Shown here: positions 1 through 6,655 of the stretch, in pieces
How the letters are laid out: every line of letters starts with the position of its first letter
Numbering within the stretch: the first letter of the stretch is position 1
Assembly: GCA_023258775.1 (NCBI GenBank)
Contig: JALQWJ010000081.1
Span: 1 to 6,807 of the forward strand
Length of the DNA stretch: 6,807 nucleotides
Direction of reading: 5' to 3'
Source of the DNA: Burkholderiaceae bacterium
Lineage (GTDB): Bacteria > Pseudomonadota > Gammaproteobacteria > Burkholderiales > Burkholderiaceae_E
The notes under the pieces: generated by a model
Seen by the model: the letters and a program-made list of their open reading frames with translations, nothing else
Database searches by the model: none
What the model was told of the DNA's origin: nothing
Made by a program: the position numbers and the translations under genes

Positions 1-1
1 A

Positions 2-565
2 CCCTTGTTACTCAAGGCATTGCAAGCTGCGCTTCGCAGAGGCGAACTCGATATTGGTTTTTACAGCCGGGCCATGCGCGCCTTGCGTCAACGCGAGCAT
101 CAAGTCCAAGAACGTCTGGCCTATGTGCTGGAGGGAAGCTTGTGCCCGCTGACGCTTCAAGCGAGCGCTCGCATCGACCCGAGAATTCCTTGGGGGGTCT
201 ATAACTGGCTCCATCGCGACCCTCGCCACGCCGCCGCAAGGGAACATGTACTTTCCCATCTACCATGGTTAGGACCCTGGTTGGCAGACAAGCTCTTGCT
301 TAACCATCATTCGCGACTTCAGCAGGTCATTGATTCGGGACAAGACAGTCTTGTACTCGAACATCTCGCCGCGGTTTTTGCTATCGACCCTAATCTCTTG
401 CGGCGATTATGGCGGCACCCCATCGCCATGCCAGCCGAGCTCAACGATTGGCAGCTTCCACGTATGCTCGGTTGGCTTCAACAAAAGCCCGAACGCCAGT
501 GGCCAGACAAAGCTTCGAGCTGGGAGCGTTTGTTTGAAGAACTCGCACTGATCTCACCGCCATAA
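2..565 (+). CDS. Unrecognised protein, 3' part only (5' end outside window)
   Basis: The frame is open from the left edge to a TAA at 563-565, giving at least 187 residues. A TTG at 5 and internal ATG codons (for example at 74) exist, but none has a visible ribosome binding site and the frame continues to the edge, so the true start is probably upstream. The product looks soluble and mainly alpha-helical. It is rich in Leu, Arg, Trp and His, with repeated Trp-Leu pairs (PWLGPWL, LRRLWRHP, MLGWLQQKP). No signal peptide, membrane segment or catalytic motif is visible. I do not recognise the family and assign no function. It points towards the exoprotein gene and its last 12 bases overlap that gene's end on the other strand, so it is not part of the secretion operon. 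That it is a real gene is inferred from the long uninterrupted frame and protein-like composition; a spurious frame opposite a longer gene elsewhere is not fully excluded. Confidence 0.68.
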   Translation, partial: PLLLKALQAALRRGELDIGFYSRAMRALRQREHQVQERLAYVLEGSLCPLTLQASARIDPRIPWGVYNWLHRDPRHAAAREHVLSHLPWLGPWLADKLLLNHHSRLQQVIDSGQDSLVLEHLAAVFAIDPNLLRRLWRHPIAMPAELNDWQLPRMLGWLQQKPERQWPDKASSWERLFEELALISPP

Positions 566-3500
566 TGAGAAGTCGTTATGAGGTTTGGTACTGGTCCTAA
601 TCACATCCGGTTGGCCCGGCTCGCAACTAGGCTTGTGAGGCTCGTGCCCTCCTTCCGCGCGCTCAGTTTGCCTCGGGTTAACCCGGGCACAAGCGTCATC
701 TAAGACAGCCAATTCGCGTGGCGAGACCTTGACAGGCGCCTGTCCAAACACCAACGAGTCACCAAGACTGGCTCTCAAAGGTATGAGGTGCTCAAGTTGC
801 ATTGGATGGCTATAGCTGGCATTGTTGAGAAGTCTTGCAACCTCCCGAGCCTGCTTCGGTGCTGTTCCTTTTTCTGGTGCAATCGAATCGAGAAGCGTCG
901 GTTGCGATAAAAAACCGGCATGTTCTACGATCGCAGCGCCGCTGACTATGCCAAGCACCGGCCGATAATTGCTTGCATCACGCCCAATCAGCTCAAGGCT
1001 TTCGATACGCAGCGCTCGATTGACCCCGGGTGCCGCCGTTACGAACTGAGCCGACACGAGCGGGCTAACAAGGTCTCCTGCCTCGGGAGCGTTAGCCATG
1101 AGAGTCAACGTTACCTCTGTACTGCCGTCAAACCACTTCGGCTTAGCGAGCACGTCAACGGTCAAGGCTTTAGCGAACACCGAAGCGGCGAGATTTGCGA
1201 GCGGGGCGAGCACATAATTATGGGCGTCGGGTCCTTCGAGACTTGCATTGAACCGAACTGGCTTTAGCATGCCGACCGTCTTGTCTTCAAAGCGAAGACT
1301 CGTCACCAGGTGGACTTGATCCATTGGGAGTACACCAGACATTTGCGGGCTAAACACCCATTGCGCCTCGCTCGTCCCGTCATATATTTTGTCGCGCACC
1401 TGGGTTTGACTCAGGGAAACAGTTGCAGGCAGGACGTTCGCAAGGCCGACTTGGGTCGACGCGAGTCGATAGTTTGCTGCGTCCGCGCCAGAAAGCGAAA
1501 AACCCGTATAACTAACCGGCTTGGAATCTCCTGCGCCTGCGGAGATGAGCCCTCGTACAGCATGCGTATCAAGACTAATTTGATCGCCGGCAATGATGTT
1601 CTTAAAGCGCAGTGCTTGCGGAAGCTGAATACTTGACTGACCGTCATAGACTTTGATTGCCACGGGAATATCAAGCTGCAACTCCCGAGCCAGTATGGAA
1701 GCACTTGATTTATATTGATCGTCGATCCGATAGTTTTGAGCGTCGGGACCCCAAAGCGCAATGCCTTTTACAACGACGTCTTTACCAACGCCAACGCGTG
1801 AGTCAACAAATTGCGCGGATTGATTGCTTAAATTCACCTCATCGCCAGGTACCACGCCGCTGGGATTGCCCAAGGATATGAGGTTGGCATTTACATTACC
1901 GTCATAAATCTTATCGGACACACGCAAGCCGCTAACGCTCAAAGACTTCGGTAAGATTTTTGCAGTGAGTTGAAAATTTGTTTGGGTTAAGCGGTAATTT
2001 TGAGCGAGCGCTGGCTTATCGCTCGGAGCTTGTATGAGAGCAGTTCGGAGTTGGCCAGCCGACTGCATGTCTTTTGACCCAACGGATATACCGTCCTCAA
2101 GCCAAAGACTAGCGCTAACCTGTTGGTTACCACGCTGCTTTGCTACAAATGCTGCCTTGGTGCCAAGCATTAAATATTCGCCTGGTACAAGTCCCTCTAC
2201 CGTATTGAAACGAAGCTGTGCGGCTTGCGTACCGTCATAAACCTTATCTAATGCCTCTAGACCTTGGATCGATATGCCACGTGGCAAAACATTGATCGAG
2301 TGCTCAGTAACCGGATTCGTGAGCAGGTAATTGCTCACTGTGCCAGACTTCGTATCCGCTAACTGATGAACGACAGTGACCGCCTGCAACCCTGAGTCTT
2401 TGCCATGTAATTGAGCCTGCGCAGACCAGTGCAATTCCTCGCCTTGAACCAGACCAGAAAGACTTCCACCGAAAGCAGTGGCGTTATGAGTGCCGTCATA
2501 GACCTTTTCGACAAGTTGCGTATTCAATACCTGCAGCTCTTTTCGGAAAATTTGCGCTTGAAAAACTTCCTGAGGGTTGATCAGCTTGTAATTTGACGCA
2601 AGCTCACCAGAGGGCCCGTCAAGCAGGCTATGCCCAACACTAACAAGTTGCCTTCCTGCGTCTTTCTGATCAAAGCGGGCGTCGCTTCGAAGACCTATCG
2701 TTTGACCACTGAGTACACCATCCAAGTAGCCTTGACGCAAGCGCACATCAGTATTTCCGTCATATGTTTTATCATTTACTACGGTGCCAATCACTTGAAT
2801 AGGCTTAGGAAGTATAGATCCAATAACAGTTTCTTGAGCATTCACCAAATGATAGTTACTCGCAAGCCCTCCATGTGATCCGTCAGCGATTATGTGCTCG
2901 AGCCTCGCGCTTTGACGGCCTGCGTTACTGCTTGAGAACTGTCCGCTACTTGTCACTTGCAGGCTTTCGTGACCGATCAGCCCGACAAGCCGACCTTGCC
3001 TGACTTCACCTGTTATCGAGCCATCGTACGTTTTATCAAGCATTGAACTATCGACAAGACGGATCGCCTTAGGCGTGATGCTAGCGTTTAAACTCATGGT
3101 TGGATTGCTTAGCTGATAGTTAGTAGCAAATCCGCCGTGTGCACCATCGCGCAAGGAAAAGCTAGCTTGAACGGCTCGAACACCAGCGTCCTTCGAGCTA
3201 AATTGGCCTTGCGCATCGAATTGCAGACTCTCAGCGCCCACGAGCCCACTAAGGCTCGCCTGGGATATTTGGGCGCTCGTATTACCGTCGTAGATTTTGT
3301 CTTCTGCTTTAGCTCCAACAATACGAAGCAATCGTGGTGCAATAGATGCGGGCAGATTTAATGAAGATGACATTAATGTATAATTACTAGCACGGTCTCC
3401 ATTAGGTCCATCGGCTAAGCTTATTGACACAGCAACCTGCCTCTGTCCCGCATTAGCCTGATCGAAAAGACCACTCGCGTGCCAGCTAAGTGCTTCATTA

Positions 3501-6500
3501 CCAACTAGTCCAGCCAGCTGACCTCCAAAAAGATTTACCGATCGTGTACCGTCATAGACTTTGTCAGATGCAAGCAAGCCACTTACGCTTAAAACCTTGG
3601 GTGTGATGGATGCTGTCGATACCGCTTGGCTTGGCATTTGGTAGTTTGACTGATCCACACCAGAAAGTGCAAAGCCTGTGTATGTGACGGCCTTATTGGT
3701 CCCAACATGCTGATCGATATAGCCAGTCACAGATCCTGATCCAAGCACAACATCGTCGCCAGTTAAAACACCTGACAAACTAGCAGTTCCGCTGAGTGAA
3801 ATCGATGTGTTGCCATCATAGACTTTGGAACTGGAAGGTATGTGAAGGCTCAAGGCCTTCGGTTGAACATTGATGAGACCTCTTTGATTGACCTGTATTT
3901 GATAGCCTAAAGCTTGGAGGGCTGCACTATTGAGCGCTTCGGTCAGGTAGCCCCCAGCTAAGGCTTTAAGATGGCCACTCGATGAATACTGGGGCGCAAT
4001 AAAACCAAAACTTGCACTGTCGCCGTTAACCAATCCATTTGCAGTGCCACTGACTGCGTAGCTATCGCCATAAATCCATTGCTGGCTTGCTGCTTGAAGG
4101 CTTACCTCGGGTCGCTCGCGGTAAATTACATAGCGACCCACCCCTAATGCTGTGCTATAGTTTGTTGTAGACTCGTCGCTTCCATATCGAAAACGTTGGG
4201 TACCGAGACCGATATAATTTGCGAGTGAAGAGCTTGCTTGCACCGATCCGCTATATAGAGTAGCTCGCCCACCGGTGCCAGTCTCAATACTAGCTCCAGG
4301 ACCAAACACAATATCGCCGCCACTGGATAAAAGCGCATTAGTAGACTCGCCAGCATTCAACCGTATGGCGTCCTGACTGTTATCGTTGCTTAGAACTGGC
4401 GCGTGAATTTGAAGGGGGCCAGTATTTGTTGATATAGCAACTGGGCCGTTGCTGCGAACCCCGTTTGCTTGAAAGCCGTCAAAACTGCCGCTGGAAAGTG
4501 TTAGGTCTTGTGCATTCTTAAACTTTACATATGCCATCGGTAAGCTGTCGTTGCCTACTGCTAGCGTCCGTACACGATTGGGTGACATCGTGAGGTCTAC
4601 ATAGCCACCGCCAAGCAATATCAATGCCTCGGCCGTGATGGCAGCAACTGAGGTTTCCGCCTGAATTCGTTTGCTGCCATTTAACAGCACCGTCTGATTT
4701 GGCGCGTTGATCGGTGCCACCAAATTGATCTGGCCGCCATGGATTTGTACTGATCCACCGGCATTCAGATCTGCCTTGATGTTCATATTGCTTGTGTTCC
4801 CTGGCCGACCAAACACAACACCTGAAATCGATGTCATATTTTTAACGGTTAGTTCCCGAAACGATTCCGTTCCCAGGAAGTCAGAGCCGCTCATGCTCCC
4901 GTTCCATGTTAAGGAATTGGTAAAGGCTGGGCCATACGATGTCATCCGCCAAGTACCGGTGGTTTGCAGACTACTCGCGTTGCTGTATGCAATACGGTTA
5001 CCAATTAAGTCGATTGATCCGCTACCGGTATTGACGCGAAACGCCGAACCATAGCCATACATGATGTCGGCATAACCCGCCAAATTAATACTCGACTGAC
5101 CCAGAATTCTTACACTGCCGCCTAAGGTGTTGAGGTCACCAGCAAGATCTAGACCGTTATAATTAGCTGACAATGAGCCTGCTGCGTAGCCGTCACCTAC
5201 CGTCAGACCCAGCCAATTGGTACTACCCGCACCTCCCCCCATCCAAACATGACCACCATTGGTTCCAATCTTGGTGCTGCCATTTAACGAGATGCCGTAC
5301 TGATTACCGCCGTCGGCATTTGCCCAAAGCACGAGATTAAGCTTACCGCTGCTTGACAAAATACTAGTGCCGAACAGGTTAACCCGTTGAGACGCTTTAA
5401 GCGTCAACGTCGCATCCGTACCCGCTGTCTTATGAATAACCGGATTGCCCGAGACATTTAAGGTCCCTGAAACGAGATTTATAACATCAGTACCTGTGTT
5501 GAGCGCCGCAGATATCGCCGCTGCTTCATTGCTTCCAATGACCGAGTAACCATAACTGGGATCGAGCAACCACTGTCCGTTCTTCCCCTGCCTAGCGGAA
5601 GCATTGACACGAATGCCGTCCAAAAGAAGCTGTGCACCAGACGTCTCAATTCGCCCTCCATCTCCTGCCAATTGCCCGCCTTTGGCTTCAATGAGCCCCA
5701 ATGCAGACGTCTTAGCGTTTGGCTCTCGGATATCGGTCCACAATACAATCTCACCGCCATCACCACGACCTAACGCGTTTGCTCTTATCTCGCTCGTTGC
5801 ATCCATCGAAAGCTCAGTGGCCTGCAACATCGAGCCCGCGCCCTGCCAGGCACCACCTAGGTGAATAACACCTCCGCCTCGGTCACCAGATGCATCCAAT
5901 CTTGCAGATTGCATCTGGACGCGATCGGCCTCAACCCGAATCGATCCTCCAAGCGCCTGCTTCGACGACACATCGAGTTTGCTCGTTGGCTCCAGTGAAA
6001 TGGAATGACCGATCAGCAAAATTTTCCCGCCTTCCCGCTGCAGGCCCACTGCCTCGATCAGTCCCTGTTGCCTTACTTCCCTGGCGATAAGCGCAACCTC
6101 ACCCGACGCGTCAGCAGAGCCGACTCGAAGGTGGCCAGCCTGGATGATGCTCCCTTGTAGCTTGGTGGTTTGGTTCGCTTGAGATTGTGCAAACAAGTCG
6201 ACCGGCTTACTCGATTGCATAAAGGAAGCCACGTCGACGCCGGTCGTCGACGCAACCAACGATGCGGCCTGGACTATGGCTTTGGGGCCAATTAAGATTC
6301 CGCTTGGGTTAGTGATAAATACTTGACCATTAGCGTGTAGCTTACCCATTAATGAAAGCGGATCGCCTTGATTCACCCGATTAAGCAGTGCTGCATTAGC
6401 AGAAGGCTGCAAGATATTCACTACTGCGCCATTACCAATATTGAAAGACGACCAGTCAATCACAGCTCGTTGCGATTGCTGTGTGATTTGTAGCTCAGCC

Positions 6501-6637
6501 GAGGACACTTGACTCATTTGAGCCTGACCCGCACTGAGTCGGCCGCCTTGTGGGAGTTGCTGCCCATAAATTGGGTTGGCACAAAGCGTGAGTAGCCCAG
6601 ATCCAGCAAGGACAAGCACCGAACTCCAAGTTTTCAT
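554..6637 (-). CDS. Two-partner secretion exoprotein (TpsA), filamentous haemagglutinin-like adhesin with YGD and YDG repeats
   Basis: This gene encodes a 2027-residue secreted surface protein. Seen in order: signal peptide (about 1-25: Lys2, then a hydrophobic run ending near IYG/QQ); haemagglutination/TPS domain (about 26-147) with NPSGILIG at 110-117; beta-helix repeats to about 840, including DGGEIVLWTD and a GGRIETSG...GQWLLDP block (about 327-360) typical of this family; one YGD domain; YDG motifs at 940, 1028, 1116, 1204, 1292, 1380, 1467, 1578, 1664 and 1752 plus WFDG at 1835-1838; and a hydrophilic tail with Cys1983 and Cys2005. By family knowledge the TPS domain is captured by TpsB and the rest is exported as an extended fibre, usually for adhesion, aggregation or biofilm; the ligand here is unknown. 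I chose the ATG at 6637 because it starts a clean signal peptide 16 bases after the upstream stop. A longer GTG start at 6721 would add 28 non-signal-like residues, mostly overlapping the transporter gene in another frame. No frameshift is seen. The family and export route are firm; adhesion is inferred. Confidence 0.95.
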   Translation of the reverse strand: MKTWSSVLVLAGSGLLTLCANPIYGQQLPQGGRLSAGQAQMSQVSSAELQITQQSQRAVIDWSSFNIGNGAVVNILQPSANAALLNRVNQGDPLSLMGKLHANGQVFITNPSGILIGPKAIVQAASLVASTTGVDVASFMQSSKPVDLFAQSQANQTTKLQGSIIQAGHLRVGSADASGEVALIAREVRQQGLIEAVGLQREGGKILLIGHSISLEPTSKLDVSSKQALGGSIRVEADRVQMQSARLDASGDRGGGVIHLGGAWQGAGSMLQATELSMDATSEIRANALGRGDGGEIVLWTDIREPNAKTSALGLIEAKGGQLAGDGGRIETSGAQLLLDGIRVNASARQGKNGQWLLDPSYGYSVIGSNEAAAISAALNTGTDVINLVSGTLNVSGNPVIHKTAGTDATLTLKASQRVNLFGTSILSSSGKLNLVLWANADGGNQYGISLNGSTKIGTNGGHVWMGGGAGSTNWLGLTVGDGYAAGSLSANYNGLDLAGDLNTLGGSVRILGQSSINLAGYADIMYGYGSAFRVNTGSGSIDLIGNRIAYSNASSLQTTGTWRMTSYGPAFTNSLTWNGSMSGSDFLGTESFRELTVKNMTSISGVVFGRPGNTSNMNIKADLNAGGSVQIHGGQINLVAPINAPNQTVLLNGSKRIQAETSVAAITAEALILLGGGYVDLTMSPNRVRTLAVGNDSLPMAYVKFKNAQDLTLSSGSFDGFQANGVRSNGPVAISTNTGPLQIHAPVLSNDNSQDAIRLNAGESTNALLSSGGDIVFGPGASIETGTGGRATLYSGSVQASSSLANYIGLGTQRFRYGSDESTTNYSTALGVGRYVIYRERPEVSLQAASQQWIYGDSYAVSGTANGLVNGDSASFGFIAPQYSSSGHLKALAGGYLTEALNSAALQALGYQIQVNQRGLINVQPKALSLHIPSSSKVYDGNTSISLSGTASLSGVLTGDDVVLGSGSVTGYIDQHVGTNKAVTYTGFALSGVDQSNYQMPSQAVSTASITPKVLSVSGLLASDKVYDGTRSVNLFGGQLAGLVGNEALSWHASGLFDQANAGQRQVAVSISLADGPNGDRASNYTLMSSSLNLPASIAPRLLRIVGAKAEDKIYDGNTSAQISQASLSGLVGAESLQFDAQGQFSSKDAGVRAVQASFSLRDGAHGGFATNYQLSNPTMSLNASITPKAIRLVDSSMLDKTYDGSITGEVRQGRLVGLIGHESLQVTSSGQFSSSNAGRQSARLEHIIADGSHGGLASNYHLVNAQETVIGSILPKPIQVIGTVVNDKTYDGNTDVRLRQGYLDGVLSGQTIGLRSDARFDQKDAGRQLVSVGHSLLDGPSGELASNYKLINPQEVFQAQIFRKELQVLNTQLVEKVYDGTHNATAFGGSLSGLVQGEELHWSAQAQLHGKDSGLQAVTVVHQLADTKSGTVSNYLLTNPVTEHSINVLPRGISIQGLEALDKVYDGTQAAQLRFNTVEGLVPGEYLMLGTKAAFVAKQRGNQQVSASLWLEDGISVGSKDMQSAGQLRTALIQAPSDKPALAQNYRLTQTNFQLTAKILPKSLSVSGLRVSDKIYDGNVNANLISLGNPSGVVPGDEVNLSNQSAQFVDSRVGVGKDVVVKGIALWGPDAQNYRIDDQYKSSASILARELQLDIPVAIKVYDGQSSIQLPQALRFKNIIAGDQISLDTHAVRGLISAGAGDSKPVSYTGFSLSGADAANYRLASTQVGLANVLPATVSLSQTQVRDKIYDGTSEAQWVFSPQMSGVLPMDQVHLVTSLRFEDKTVGMLKPVRFNASLEGPDAHNYVLAPLANLAASVFAKALTVDVLAKPKWFDGSTEVTLTLMANAPEAGDLVSPLVSAQFVTAAPGVNRALRIESLELIGRDASNYRPVLGIVSGAAIVEHAGFLSQPTLLDSIAPEKGTAPKQAREVARLLNNASYSHPMQLEHLIPLRASLGDSLVFGQAPVKVSPRELAVLDDACARVNPRQTERAEGGHEPHKPSCEPGQPDVIRTSTKPHNDFSLWR
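557..901 (-). other. Hydrophilic C-terminal tail with two cysteines
   Basis: Residues about 1913-2027. There is no YDG repeat, LPXTG signal, beta-barrel or membrane segment here. The last 50 residues are rich in Pro, Arg, Glu, Lys and His. Cys1983 (codon 689-691) and Cys2005 (codon 623-625) are the only cysteines I find after the signal peptide. In HMW1-type TpsA adhesins a disulfide-linked cysteine pair close to the C-terminus keeps the protein tethered at its transporter. A similar role is inferred here from the cysteine pattern only, not from sequence similarity. Confidence 0.6.
902..3859 (-). repeat. Array of ten YDG domains plus one degenerate copy, about 264-base period, coding
   Basis: The YDG codons lie at 3812-3820, 3548-3556, 3284-3292, 3020-3028, 2756-2764, 2492-2500, 2231-2239, 1898-1906, 1640-1648 and 1376-1384; a divergent FDG lies at 1124-1132. 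Each unit runs from a (D)K-[VIT]-YDG motif through a central Gly/Asp region to a conserved Asn-Tyr pair and an Ile-x-Pro-Lys-like linker. Repeat 1 and repeats 8-11 share GDxV/I...LxGxDAxNY (class A). Repeats 2-7 share GLVGxExL...F...DAG...LxDG...SNY (class B). Repeat 7 carries about 23 extra residues. The units have diverged at the DNA level, with different synonymous codons even in the YDG motif, so they are not recent duplicates. In the family such arrays form rigid beta-rich stalks that hold the adhesive part away from the cell. Confidence 0.9.
3860..4114 (-). other. YGD (MBG-type) domain in the exoprotein
   Basis: Residues about 842-926. The segment opens with RPEVSLQAASQQWIYGD, continues GTANGLVNGDSASFGF and ends in QRGLINVQPKALSL. 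The Tyr-Gly-Asp at 846-848 followed by a Gly-Leu-Val-Asn-Gly-Asp segment is typical of the MBG family of short beta-rich domains that often precede YDG repeats in large adhesins. Only one copy is seen, at the junction between the beta-helix region and the YDG array. It probably acts as a stalk module or adaptor; no specific ligand can be inferred. Confidence 0.7.
6197..6562 (-). other. TPS secretion domain (haemagglutination activity domain)
   Basis: Residues about 26-147 of the exoprotein. The stretch contains QQLPQGG near the mature N-terminus, AVIDWSSFNIG at 68-78, LLNRVNQGDPLSLMGKL at 84-100 and FITNPSGILIG at 107-117. These are hallmarks of the domain that TpsB POTRA domains recognise. 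The canonical NPNGI motif appears as NPSGI. By family knowledge it folds as a right-handed beta-helix that nucleates folding of the rest of the chain outside the cell. Confidence 0.93.
6563..6637 (-). other. Sec signal peptide of the exoprotein
   Basis: Residues 1-25 have a short basic start (MK), a hydrophobic core (SSVLVLAGSGLLTLC) and a polar end, with likely cleavage after Gly25 (IYG/QQLPQGG). Cleavage after Ala20 is an alternative. It is an ordinary short signal peptide, without the long N-terminal extension found in some large TpsA and autotransporter proteins. Cys19 is not in a lipobox: the -1 residue is Leu where lipoproteins need Gly, Ala or Ser. Confidence 0.8.
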
Positions 6638-6646
6638 AACGAAATA

Positions 6647-6655
6647 ACCTGTCTC
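6647..6655 (-). promoter_or_regulatory. Probable ribosome binding site of the exoprotein gene
   Basis: Reading the minus strand, GAGACAGGT lies just before the ATG at 6637, with the AGG core 10 bases from the start codon. This is a partial Shine-Dalgarno match with slightly long spacing. It overlaps the TGA of the transporter gene, so translational coupling between the two genes is likely. It supports the ATG at 6637 over the GTG at 6721. Confidence 0.45.

Noticed and set aside
561..580. Inverted repeat cataa...ttatg between the convergent gene ends as a terminator
   Set aside because: Five A/T-rich pairs with a 10-base loop and no T run are too weak for an intrinsic terminator.
674..685. 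Perfect 12-base palindrome cgggttaacccg
   Set aside because: It is inside the exoprotein coding sequence (Arg-Val-Asn-Pro-Arg region), single copy, and not near a promoter or gene start.
920..1267. Long open frames opposite the exoprotein gene (for example 920-1267, 1310-1636 and 4707-5054 on the plus strand)
   Set aside because: They are antisense shadows of the repeat-coding region, with no ribosome binding sites and no protein-family features.
5759..5767. Arg-Gly-Asp triplet at residues 291-293 as an integrin-binding site
   Set aside because: It falls within the GxGDGGxIVLW beta-helix motif common in TpsA proteins, so the triplet is expected by structure and is weak evidence for integrin binding.
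6581..6583. Cys19 in the signal peptide as a lipoprotein attachment site
   Set aside because: The preceding residues are Leu-Thr-Leu; a lipobox needs a small residue (Gly, Ala or Ser) just before the Cys.
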